Positions 36,362 to 43,627 of a stretch of DNA of 64,000 bases are shown piece by piece (within the stretch, counting starts at the first letter, position 1; every line of letters begins with the position of its first letter). Position numbers and translations under genes: made by a program. The notes under the pieces are model-generated. The model was not told where the DNA came from. It did no database searches and saw nothing but the letters and a program-made list of their open reading frames with translations. This stretch comes from Jeotgalibacillus sp. R-1-5s-1 (GTDB lineage: Bacteria; Bacillota; Bacilli; Bacillales; Jeotgalibacillaceae), in contig NZ_SORW01000002.1 of the NCBI RefSeq assembly GCF_004405105.1, forward strand, positions 124,001 through 188,000, read 5' to 3'.

Positions 36362-36390
36362 CAAACAGGTGTTCGTTTTTCTTTATTATA
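36362..36390 (-). promoter_or_regulatory. parEC promoter -10 with LexA (SOS) box
   Basis: Minus strand TATAAT (36390-36385) is followed 9 bases later by CGAACACCTGTTTG (36375-36362). This fits the Gram-positive LexA/DinR box CGAACN4GTTYG. It covers the expected start-site region, a repressing position. The -35 is poor. B. subtilis parEC is, as I recall, in the SOS regulon. Confidence 0.7.
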
Positions 36391-36534
36391 GCATATTTCA
36401 CCTGGTTCCCATCATATTCTATCCTTTTTCTATGAATGATTTCAAATGCATCTTGAAAATTTTCTTTCGTTGCAGCTTTCATTTTAGCTGTTTTCTATCA
36501 TTATTTTTGCTAATGATACGATTGGTAATCATAG

Positions 36535-36567
36535 AAAAGGAACCAGCGCAAATGCGCTGGTTCCATC
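36535..36567 (-). terminator. Terminator of the opu-yneT transcript
   Basis: GGAACCAGCGCA / TGCGCTGGTTCC with a 2-nt centre, then TTTTC on the minus strand. Confidence 0.85.
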
Positions 36568-36570
36568 TCT

Positions 36571-36984
36571 TCAGGATCTGGTCAGACTGTGTTCAACCTT
36601 GATACACCGGTCCATAATAACGGTGCGGCCTGCTGATTCAATTTTACGGAATACTTCCTCATCCATCACGCCAAGCTGCGTCCAGAAAACGGGTGCATCA
36701 GACTTTAGGAAATCCTCTGCAAGTTCCGGTAGAAATACTGATCGTCTGAAAACATTCACAATATCAATTTTACCTTCAATCTCTGACAGGCTCTTCACAG
36801 CCTTAACACCTAAAGCTTCTTTAATCATTGGATTGACAGGAATAATTTCGTATCCCGATGCCTGCATCGCTTCAGATACTCCGTATGATGTTCTTGAAGG
36901 ATCATCACTTAAACCTATCACCGCAATTCTTTTTGACGTGTCCAGAATTTCCTTGATCTGTTCTCTTGAGGGATTATTGATCAT
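36571..36984 (-). CDS. yneT: CoA-binding Rossmann-fold protein, YneT-like
   Basis: A 137-residue CoA-binding domain protein (succinyl-CoA synthetase alpha N-terminal type). IAVIGLSDDPSRTSYGV is the nucleotide loop; DIVNVFRRS and FWTQLGV are conserved. Function unknown. In B. subtilis it precedes parE, as here. ATG 36984 has AGGAGG at 6 nt; the RBS lies within the end of the upstream binding-protein gene, so yneT is now the last cistron of the transporter operon. Confidence 0.85.
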   Translation of the reverse strand: MINNPSREQIKEILDTSKRIAVIGLSDDPSRTSYGVSEAMQASGYEIIPVNPMIKEALGVKAVKSLSEIEGKIDIVNVFRRSVFLPELAEDFLKSDAPVFWTQLGVMDEEVFRKIESAGRTVIMDRCIKVEHSLTRS

Positions 36985-36994
36985 CTTGATCCTC

Positions 36995-37897
36995 CTATTC
37001 AATTAAGCCTTTCTCCATTAAAAACTCCTCTGCAACGGTTGCATAATCATCTCCGTCAATATCAACACGGGCGTTCATGGCTTGCATATCTTCTTCCGTA
37101 ATTTGACCTGAGAGGCCACTCAGTACTTCTTCAAGTTCAGGATACGTTTCAAGCACTTCCTGTCTGACTACAGGCACTGCATCATATTTAGGGAAAAACC
37201 CCAGGTCATCTTCAGTCGTCTGTAGGTTAAAGCGCTCGATACGACCATCTGTTGTAAAAGCAGGGATCACATCTACTTCACCATTTTGGACAGCTTCATA
37301 CATGATGTTTGCATCAAAGCTTTCTGTAGCAGCAAACTCATAGCCGTAGGCTTCAACCAGTGCATCGTATCCGTCACCCTGTCTCTCGTAAAAAGCGTGA
37401 GGTGCACCGAAGGTCAGATCACTCGAAATCTCTGCAAGGTCCGAATATGTTTCTGCTGAAAAATCAGCATCTTCAGCAAAAGCCAGCGTATAATCATTGG
37501 CAAACCCTAAAGGCTCAAGCCAGGTAATTTCATACGCTTCCTCATATCCGGTACGGACCCGTTCAAGAATACTCTCACTTGATTCTCCTTCGTCTGCCTG
37601 TTCACCCAATACGGCTTCAAGTCCTGTACCTGTGTATTCCACATACATATCAATATCACCATTTTCAAGCGCAGGCTGAAGAATGGCCACTTCTCCAAGT
37701 CCTTCCTGCAGATCCACTTCGTAATCAGAATGATGCTCAATATACATTTCCAGAATATGCGGCAGAATATATTGTTCCGTCCACGGTTTACCGGATACAA
37801 CAATCGGATCAAGGTCTGATCCACTTCCGGAATCTGATCCGCATGCTCCTAAAATTAATGTTGATGAGATTGTGATTAATACAGCTGTTTTTTTCAT
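36995..37897 (-). CDS. Betaine-type ABC substrate-binding lipoprotein, copy 1
   Basis: A 300-residue OpuCC/OsmF-type binding protein. The lipobox LGACGSD gives an N-terminal lipidated Cys19. The ligand region starts VVSGKPWTEQYILPHILEMYI. Acidic overall, fitting a salt-exposed surface. It is a tandem paralogue of the gene at 37909, with long stretches identical (ESSESILERVR, DDLGFFPKYDAVP). Ligand is likely betaine, carnitine or choline; not resolvable. RBS AGGACG is weak. Confidence 0.88.
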   Translation of the reverse strand: MKKTAVLITISSTLILGACGSDSGSGSDLDPIVVSGKPWTEQYILPHILEMYIEHHSDYEVDLQEGLGEVAILQPALENGDIDMYVEYTGTGLEAVLGEQADEGESSESILERVRTGYEEAYEITWLEPLGFANDYTLAFAEDADFSAETYSDLAEISSDLTFGAPHAFYERQGDGYDALVEAYGYEFAATESFDANIMYEAVQNGEVDVIPAFTTDGRIERFNLQTTEDDLGFFPKYDAVPVVRQEVLETYPELEEVLSGLSGQITEEDMQAMNARVDIDGDDYATVAEEFLMEKGLIE

Positions 37898-37908
37898 ATG
37901 TTCACGTC

Positions 37909-38820
37909 CTATTCCTCAATTAGTCCTTTTGATTGTAAAAATTCCTGTGCAACGGTACGGTAATCATCTCCGTCAATATCAACCCGTGCATTCATCTCCT
38001 GCATTTCTTCATCTGATATCTGTCCGGCAAGCCCATTCATGACTTCTTCAAGTTCCGGATAATCTTCAAGGATGTCCATTCTGACAATCGGAACAGCATC
38101 ATATTTCGGGAAAAACCCCAGATCATCCTCAGTCGTAACGAGATTAAAGCGCTCGATTCGACCATCTGTTGTAAATGCCGGGATAACGTCGACCTGACCG
38201 GTTCTCACCGCATCATACATGATACTGGCATCAAAGCTTTCCGCAGATGTAAACTCATAGCCGTAAGCCTCAACAAGCGCATCATAACCGTCTCCTTCAC
38301 GCTCATAAAAAGAGTGTGGTGCACCGAAGACAAGCTCGTTACTGACGCCGGCAAGCTCTGTGTAGGTGGTCGCCGTAATGCCGGAATCTGCTGCATAAGC
38401 CATTGTATAACTGTTTTCAAATCCCAGTGGCTCGAGCCACGCCACTTCATAGCGCTCCTCGTAACCTTCCCTTACTCTCTCCAGAATGGACTCGCTTGAT
38501 TCGCCCTGATCTGCTTTTTCATTCAGCACCGCTTCAAGCCCTGTGCCGCTGTATTCTACGTACATATCAATATCACCATTCTCAATTGAAGGGGTCAAAA
38601 TCGCCACTTCTCCAAGTCCTTCTTCAAGTTCGACTTCATACTCAGAATTTCCTTCAATGTAGAGCTCAAGAATATGTGGAAGTATGTATTGCTCTGTCCA
38701 TGGTTTTCCTGCCACAATAATCGGTTCATCCGCACTCCCAGATGTGTTACCGCATGCCCCCAGGACAACTGCTGATGATACCATGACTATTCCGGATGCT
38801 GCTTTCGACCATTTTTTCAT
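37909..38820 (-). CDS. Betaine-type ABC substrate-binding lipoprotein, copy 2
   Basis: A 303-residue lipoprotein (lipobox VLGACGNT), highly similar over its full length to the next cistron. Same opening AGKPWTEQYILPHILELYI and same FFPKYDAVP. It lies 11 bases after the permease stop and 11 bases before copy 1. Two binding proteins for one permease suggests two ligands or dosage; this is inference. Confidence 0.88.
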   Translation of the reverse strand: MKKWSKAASGIVMVSSAVVLGACGNTSGSADEPIIVAGKPWTEQYILPHILELYIEGNSEYEVELEEGLGEVAILTPSIENGDIDMYVEYSGTGLEAVLNEKADQGESSESILERVREGYEERYEVAWLEPLGFENSYTMAYAADSGITATTYTELAGVSNELVFGAPHSFYEREGDGYDALVEAYGYEFTSAESFDASIMYDAVRTGQVDVIPAFTTDGRIERFNLVTTEDDLGFFPKYDAVPIVRMDILEDYPELEEVMNGLAGQISDEEMQEMNARVDIDGDDYRTVAQEFLQSKGLIEE

Positions 38821-38831
38821 TCCGTCACCCC

Positions 38832-39476
38832 TTATTTTGATTTCAACCCTTTTGGCGTTGTCTTTTTCTCAAGAATTTTTAAAATAAAATCAAATAACAG
38901 CGCAAGCAGGGCAACCGGAATCGCACCAGCCAGCACAAGGTTGTTGTTATAAGATTGCAGCCCTCTCCAGATTACGTCACCAAGACCTCCTGCACCGACA
39001 AACGTTGCGAGTGTCGCCACACCTACTGTAAGGACGGTTGCAGTCCTGATTCCAGCCATCAGAAATGGCAGCGAAAGCGGCAGTTCAATTTTAAAAAGAA
39101 TCTGACTGCCTGTCATACCCATTCCTTTTCCTGCTTCAATGACGCCTTCATCCACTCCAGTTATGCCGGTATAGGTATTTCTTAAAATTGGAAGAAGTGC
39201 ATAAATAATTAAGGCGATTAATGCTGTTTCAAAGCCGATTCCTAAAATCGGAACGAGAAAACCGAAAAGAGCCAGACTCGGAATAGTCTGAAAAACGGCA
39301 GTGATGCCAATATAAAACTCAGCAACCTTTTGATTACGTGATATAAATATGCCAAGAGGAAGGCTGATCAGGATGGCAATAAAAATGGCAGTAAAGGATA
39401 AATACAAATGTTCAAGTGTACTCTCAATTATTAAGTCCTGTCTCTGAATAACGGTATCGAAAAATGTCTGTATCAT
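38832..39476 (-). CDS. Betaine-type ABC permease, OpuCB-like
   Basis: A 214-residue permease with about five helices and the EAA-type coupling loop DEGVIEAGKGMGMTGSQILFKIELP. FVGAGGLGDVIWRG is typical of OpuCB/OpuCD. The start overlaps the ATPase stop by 4 bases. Only one permease gene is present, whereas OpuB/OpuC operons encode two, so it probably homodimerises. Confidence 0.92.
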   Translation of the reverse strand: MIQTFFDTVIQRQDLIIESTLEHLYLSFTAIFIAILISLPLGIFISRNQKVAEFYIGITAVFQTIPSLALFGFLVPILGIGFETALIALIIYALLPILRNTYTGITGVDEGVIEAGKGMGMTGSQILFKIELPLSLPFLMAGIRTATVLTVGVATLATFVGAGGLGDVIWRGLQSYNNNLVLAGAIPVALLALLFDFILKILEKKTTPKGLKSK

Positions 39477-40447
39477 TGTTTCACCTCCTCACGATCAATG
39501 CCTGCAAGCACTGCAAGGAGAGTGTTTTTTTCTACTATGCCAACAGGGTCACCATGATCAGTGACAGATAAATGGTCAAGTCCGTGTTTAAGCATAAAAC
39601 GCACTGCTGATTGCAGTGATTCTGTTTTATCCAATGAGTGCTGGTTTGTTATGTCTGATATCATTGATGATTCAACAAATGAGGCAATACTCTGTTGTGA
39701 GGGATTAGACATGTGTGTTTGAATCCGTTCTTCTCCGATAAAAGAACGGACAAAATCATTTGCAGGATGCTCTACAAGCTCCTGAGGTGTAGCAATCTGC
39801 TCAATTACCCCGTCTTTCATTACGACAATTTCATCTGCAATTTTCAATGCTTCATCCATGTCGTGCGTGACAAAAACAATCGTCTTCTTAATGGATGACT
39901 GCAGCAGCTTTAATTCATCCTGCAGCTGTTCCCGGCTGATCGGATCCAGTGCGCTGAATGGTTCATCCATTAAAATGATAGGCGGTTCACCCGCGAGCGC
40001 TCTGACTACCCCGACACGCTGCTGCTGTCCACCGCTAAGCTCAAGTGGGTAACGCTTCTTATAAATGTCCGGCTCAAGGCCGACAAGTTTCAGAAGTTCA
40101 TCAACGCGTTCGATATACTCATTTTTCTTTTTACCTTTCAGCTTCGGAATCAACCCTACATTTTCCTCAATTGTCATATGAGGAAACAGCCCGATTCGCT
40201 GAATGACATAGCCGATATTCCTTCTTAATTCTACCTCACTGACCTGGTTCGTATCCTTCCCGTCGATTTCAATGGTTCCTGACGTAATACTGATCAGCCG
40301 GTTAATCATCTTCATCGTAGTCGTTTTGCCGCAGCCGCTTGGTCCAATCAGCGCTACAAGCTTACCTTCTCTAATATGTAAATTCATGTTTTTAATGGCT
40401 TCTGTGCCATCTTCAAAGGTTTTTGAGACATTTTTAAACACAATCAT
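39473..40447 (-). CDS. Betaine-type ABC ATPase with CBS-like tail, OpuCA-like
   Basis: A 324-residue ATPase. Walker A GPSGCGKTT, Q-loop YVIQRIGLFPHMT, signature LSGGQQQRVGV, Walker B IILMDEPFSALDP and switch His in VTHDMDEA are all intact. After residue 240 only about one CBS motif is visible (SLQSAVRFMLKHGLDHLSVTDHGDPVGIV), while OpuCA (about 380 residues) has two; ionic-strength sensing may therefore differ. First gene of a cassette with permease and two binding proteins. Confidence 0.92.
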   Translation of the reverse strand: MIVFKNVSKTFEDGTEAIKNMNLHIREGKLVALIGPSGCGKTTTMKMINRLISITSGTIEIDGKDTNQVSEVELRRNIGYVIQRIGLFPHMTIEENVGLIPKLKGKKKNEYIERVDELLKLVGLEPDIYKKRYPLELSGGQQQRVGVVRALAGEPPIILMDEPFSALDPISREQLQDELKLLQSSIKKTIVFVTHDMDEALKIADEIVVMKDGVIEQIATPQELVEHPANDFVRSFIGEERIQTHMSNPSQQSIASFVESSMISDITNQHSLDKTESLQSAVRFMLKHGLDHLSVTDHGDPVGIVEKNTLLAVLAGIDREEVKQ

Positions 40448-40608
40448 AGATCTACCCCCATTTTCATTCTTTTTTTCTTAATTCCCTAGTAAAATCGTCA
40501 TAAACATTTTTTATCGATTTTTGTCGGTGTTTGTATTATTTTTTTGAGAAACGAAACTTGAATAAATTTTTATCGTTAGAACCAGGCTTTTCATGATAAT
40601 ATAGACCA

Positions 40609-40683
40609 TATAAACTTCACTTGAATAAGACGGTTTTACTTAGTGGTTCTCATACATAAAATGGATTAATAAGTGAATTTATA
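40609..40683. promoter_or_regulatory. Inverted repeat between opu cassette and plsY
   Basis: TATAAACTTCACTT (40609-40622) faces AAGTGAATTTATA (40671-40683), complementary except for one bulged base. It lies in the 268-base divergent gap, which otherwise is AT-rich and shows no convincing promoter for either side. A regulator site is possible. Confidence 0.35.
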
Positions 40684-40715
40684 TGAATTTCACGGTAAGA
40701 TAAGGGGATTATTAA

Positions 40716-41300
40716 ATGGAACTTGTTGTTTTGTTTCTTGCAGCATACATAATCGGATCGATCCCGTCAGGTCTTTGGATAGGAAAAGCATTTTTCAAGA
40801 AGGATATTCGAAATTTCGGCAGTGGAAATCTTGGGGCAACCAATACTTTCAGAGTCCTCGGCAAAAAAGCAGGTGCTATTGTAACGGTCATGGATATTCT
40901 TAAAGGAACCGCCGCTACCTTATTACCGCTGGCTTTTGACCGTCCTGAGCTGATGCTGTACGCCGGTGCGGTTTCAGTCATTGGTCACATTTTCCCGATT
41001 TTTGCCGGGTTTAGAGGCGGCAAAGCAGTCGCAACGTCTTCCGGTGTCCTGCTCGGGTATGAACCGCTGTTATTTGTACTGGTCGTCATCTGTTTTCTGA
41101 TTGCTCTTAAAATCAGTAAATACGTTTCACTGTCATCAATGATTGCGGGGCTGTTTGCCATTATTTACTGCCTGATCTTTCCGAAAGATCTTGTTTTGTT
41201 TATTATCGTGGCGATCATGGCCGGGTTTGTCATTATCAGACATAAAGATAATATAATAAGGATCAAAAACGGAACTGAACCGAAAATAAAATGGATGTAG
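40716..41300 (+). CDS. plsY: Acyl-phosphate:glycerol-3-phosphate acyltransferase
   Basis: A 194-residue membrane enzyme making lysophosphatidate from acyl-phosphate. The three catalytic cytoplasmic motifs are present: [25 protein letters not shown] and [18 protein letters not shown]. About five helices. B. subtilis orthologue is yneS, whose neighbours match here. RBS AAGGGG. The terminator overlaps its 3' end. Confidence 0.97.
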   Translation: MELVVLFLAAYIIGSIPSGLWIGKAFFKKDIRNFGSGNLGATNTFRVLGKKAGAIVTVMDILKGTAATLLPLAFDRPELMLYAGAVSVIGHIFPIFAGFRGGKAVATSSGVLLGYEPLLFVLVVICFLIALKISKYVSLSSMIAGLFAIIYCLIFPKDLVLFIIVAIMAGFVIIRHKDNIIRIKNGTEPKIKWM

Positions 41301-41330
41301 GGAGTTGCTATCCCTACATCCATTTTTCGT
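41288..41330. terminator. Bidirectional terminator
   Basis: A 13-bp stem ATGGATGTAGGGA / TCCCTACATCCAT with T-run right and A-run left, for plsY and the convergent small gene. Confidence 0.9.
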
Positions 41331-41331
41331 T

Positions 41332-41583
41332 TTAATGATGAGGGAAAACCGATTCCCCGATAAAAATAAACAAGACAGCAGTTGCTCCAAGCAGTGTGAG
41401 ACTCGCCAGCCATGCTGTACGGTTTTTATCACTTAACATGATCAGGACAGTATAAATGACAGCTGCGCCAGCAATTGCTATAAACGCTTCTATCCAGTAA
41501 GAAGACTCAACCTGGAGCAACGTTTGTAATGCCATCCCGGGAAAGATAAACAGGCCGATCCATAAAAATAATTTTCTTTCCAT
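41332..41583 (-). CDS. Small three-helix membrane protein
   Basis: An 83-residue hydrophobic protein with helices at about 4-20, 27-45 and 55-75. ATG 41583 follows AAAGGGTG by 5 nt; the longer frame (41634) lacks an RBS. Not recognised. It diverges from the HesB-like gene. Confidence 0.65.
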   Translation of the reverse strand: MERKLFLWIGLFIFPGMALQTLLQVESSYWIEAFIAIAGAAVIYTVLIMLSDKNRTAWLASLTLLGATAVLFIFIGESVFPHH

Positions 41584-41665
41584 CAAAACACCCTTTCTTT
41601 GTATGTCAGTCATGATTACATTATAATGAACCAAACTCAGGTTTTAAAGGAAGGAGCTTAATCAT

Positions 41666-41959
41666 ATGAATATCTCGCTATCTGATGATGTAATTGAATG
41701 GTTCAAAAAGGAAATGCAAATTGATGAAGGTGAGCACGTTCGATTTTTCGCACGGTATGGAGGCTCCAGTAAGGTTCAGGAAGGTTTCTCGCTCGGTGTC
41801 AGTAAAGATGAGCCTGTAGAACCGGCAGCAGAAACCGAAAAATCAGGTATTCACTTCTTTATTGAGGAAAAGGATATCTGGTATTTTGATGGTCACGACT
41901 TAAACGTAAGCTACAGCAGCAAATCGGATGGTCCTGAATACGATTATTCCAAATCGTAA
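41666..41959 (+). CDS. yneR: HesB/YneR-family protein
   Basis: A 97-residue protein of the HesB/YadR/YfhF (iron-sulfur biosynthesis-like) fold: MNISLSDDVIEWFKKEM opening, FFARYGGSS, GFSLGV, and FFIEEKDIWYFDGHDLNVSY. The three Cys of true A-type Fe-S carriers are absent, so carrier function is unlikely. RBS AAGGAAGGAG. Position beside plsY matches B. subtilis yneR-yneS. Confidence 0.85.
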   Translation: MNISLSDDVIEWFKKEMQIDEGEHVRFFARYGGSSKVQEGFSLGVSKDEPVEPAAETEKSGIHFFIEEKDIWYFDGHDLNVSYSSKSDGPEYDYSKS

Positions 41960-42007
41960 AAAGAAACACTTCAGCGCGGAATTATCAGGTCATACAATAG
42001 TTTAACT

Positions 42008-42040
42008 AGACAGGGTCAGCCTGAGGGAATGACCCTGTCT
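42008..42040. terminator. Hairpin between yneR and yneQ, weak terminator
   Basis: Perfect 11-bp arms AGACAGGGTCA / TGACCCTGTCT with an 11-nt loop. There is no strong T-run, so termination is uncertain. Confidence 0.5.
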
Positions 42041-42082
42041 CTGTTCTGCTGATTTCCATTCTGTCGTATCAAGAAAGTGAAT

Positions 42083-42394
42083 CTAGCGGCGTTTCAAATT
42101 GAACCGGTTAATATGCTGTTCAAGCCCTTCTTTTTTTAGAATCTCGTACTGAATGTCGCCGATCAGGTCAAAATGTGAATAGCCATCTTTTCTTTGGTGA
42201 ATCCATTCTTTCTTCAGGTTATACTTTCTTCCCCATTCAGCAAGATCCTCCAGATTTTTGCCTCCTGCTTTTGTGACGGTTTTCATATGCTGAAAACGGT
42301 CATCAAGCCAGTAGTGGGTAAGAAATGCGATTTCTCCCTGATCAATTTTCCTCTTCCATTCTGCAATTTCCACACGTTTAATGCCAAAAGCCAT
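42083..42394 (-). CDS. yneQ: YneQ-like hypothetical protein
   Basis: A 103-residue basic soluble protein: MAFGIKRVEIAEWKRKIDQGEIAFLTHYW at the start, then WGRKYNLKKEWIHQRKDGYSHFDLIG. It sits between yneP and yneR as in B. subtilis and has comparable length. Function unknown. RBS AAGGTG. Probably cotranscribed with yneP (18 bases apart). Confidence 0.78.
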   Translation of the reverse strand: MAFGIKRVEIAEWKRKIDQGEIAFLTHYWLDDRFQHMKTVTKAGGKNLEDLAEWGRKYNLKKEWIHQRKDGYSHFDLIGDIQYEILKKEGLEQHINRFNLKRR

Positions 42395-42412
42395 GCTGTT
42401 TCACCTTCTTAC

Positions 42413-42856
42413 CTATTTTGAAATCGAACTACTGCCTACTGTTTTTTTGTGTTGTTCACATGCCTCATGCCATTCAGGAAAATATTTTTTTACTGAGATA
42501 GGACGGAAATTTTCCTTCTTTACACAAACATGTTTCGTTAATCCCGTGGCAGCAACCTGTCCATCCTCTGTTACAATTTCATAGGCATAATGGGTTCTGA
42601 GACCGTCGTAGTGATCCATCCAGGTACGAATCACTGCTGTTTGTCCATATCTCACAGGTGTTTTATATGATATATTTACATCCATGACAGGGGCAAGAAT
42701 TCCCGCGTCTTCCATTTCTGCATATCTGAAGCCCATTTCCTCTATTAGTGACGTCCTTCCGATTTCCATCCAGATTAAGTAGTTGGCATGATAAACGACG
42801 CCCATCTGATCGGTTTCAGCATACCGGACTTCTATGGTTTTTTCAGCTGTTAGCAT
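42413..42856 (-). CDS. yneP: Hotdog-fold acyl-CoA thioesterase, YneP/YbgC-like
   Basis: A 147-residue thioesterase of the 4-hydroxybenzoyl-CoA type. Active-site block RYAETDQMGVVYHANYLIWMEIGR contains the catalytic Asp. Likely acts on short or medium acyl-CoA. ATG 42856 is the family start; a longer frame extends to 42919. The RBS AAAGGGTG is 12 nt away, a wide spacing. Confidence 0.88.
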   Translation of the reverse strand: MLTAEKTIEVRYAETDQMGVVYHANYLIWMEIGRTSLIEEMGFRYAEMEDAGILAPVMDVNISYKTPVRYGQTAVIRTWMDHYDGLRTHYAYEIVTEDGQVAATGLTKHVCVKKENFRPISVKKYFPEWHEACEQHKKTVGSSSISK

Positions 42857-42960
42857 TGTATGTATACACCCTTTCGAATTTCTATAGCTTTTATTATAAC
42901 GTACGATGTCCCCAGGCAAAATAAAAGCACCCTATCCACCTGGACAGAATGCGATCTGCA

Positions 42961-43095
42961 TTAGTTTTTTTGACCGAATGCCAGCCATCTTTTTTCAAGT
43001 TTTTCTTCTATCAGATCCATTTTGACGGGATCTTTTTGAATGTCAGACCGATTCTCTGCCATCAGTTCCTGAAATGTTTTTCCTTTATTGCGCAT
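42961..43095 (-). CDS. FbpB-family small basic protein
   Basis: A 44-residue protein: MRNKGKTFQELMAENRSDIQ, then KDPVKMDLIEEKLEKRW. The pattern (R/K-rich start, F-x-E-L-x-x-E-N, K-D, I-E-x-K) fits the Fur-regulated basic protein B family. RBS AGGAGG at 8 nt is very strong. B. subtilis FbpB helps the FsrA small RNA repress iron proteins including aconitase; here the gene lies beside acnA. No Fur box is visible upstream. Confidence 0.68.
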   Translation of the reverse strand: MRNKGKTFQELMAENRSDIQKDPVKMDLIEEKLEKRWLAFGQKN

Positions 43096-43236
43096 GAAGT
43101 GCACCTCCTCCTTACAGTATGACACTGATGGAGGTGAAATAAACATAAATTGATTGAAAATTTTAATTTTTTGTAAAATTTTTCTGTTTTATGTATAGAT
43201 TCGATTTTCTTAAAGTATCGTTGGTTACATACAGCC

Positions 43237-43478
43237 GGGCCTGCCTCATCCTTCGCTTTTGTTTGTGTCTAGCTGCGGCGACTAGCCCCTCGAGGTCATA
43301 AGTCAAAGCTGAACGAGGGCAAAAATCAGCCCTCTTTTCATCTTCGCCTTATGCTTGTCGGGGCTGGACAAGTCACCTCCGCTTTTCTAAGGCCGCGCGG
43401 TGAGCCAACTAGTGCTCCGCACTACGTTATCTCACCTGTCGCTTCTCTGCCGCAGGAGTCTTCGGATGAGGCAGGCCC
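43237..43478. repeat. Structured intergenic repeat, copy A (long form)
   Basis: 242 bp bounded by perfect 15-bp inverted arms GGGCCTGCCTCATCC (43237-43251) and GGATGAGGCAGGCCC (43464-43478). Inside: TTCGCTTT after the left arm, GTCTAGCTGCGGCG, GAGGGC/GCCCTC hairpin (43315-43334), AGCCCC/GGGGCT, CCTCCGCTTTTC, then GGTGAG...TAGTGC-TCC-GCACTA...CTCACC (43399-43436), and CGCAGGAGTC before the right arm. GC content is far above the flanking AT-rich DNA. It fills most of the 532-base gap between the FbpB-like gene and acnA; the remainder (43096-43236) is AT-rich with no gene. Confidence 0.85.
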
Positions 43479-43574
43479 TCTGTTACATTAAATATGTGTG
43501 TTTTCGGACATCGTTGTTAAGTCTCACAGGAGTCTACAGGTGGTACCTGCCCCCTTGTCTGGTATGTAGGAAAA

Positions 43575-43616
43575 TCAAAAAAACACCTGCACTGGTGGAT
43601 CAGTGCAGGCATTTTT
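43575..43616 (-). terminator. Terminator of acnA
   Basis: CCTGCACTG / CAGTGCAGG with a 6-nt loop and a run of seven T on the minus strand. Confidence 0.9.
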
Positions 43617-43627
43617 TGGTTTAATGA

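Noticed and set aside
34371-36482. Longer parE starting at 36482
   Set aside because: The extra 48 residues have no RBS at their start, cross the LexA box and promoter, and lie outside the ParE fold; GTG 36338 has a good RBS.
43237-43478. CRISPR array or insertion sequence
   Set aside because: No direct repeat-spacer periodicity, no transposase frame and no target-site duplication outside the arms; the structure is a single long inverted-repeat element.
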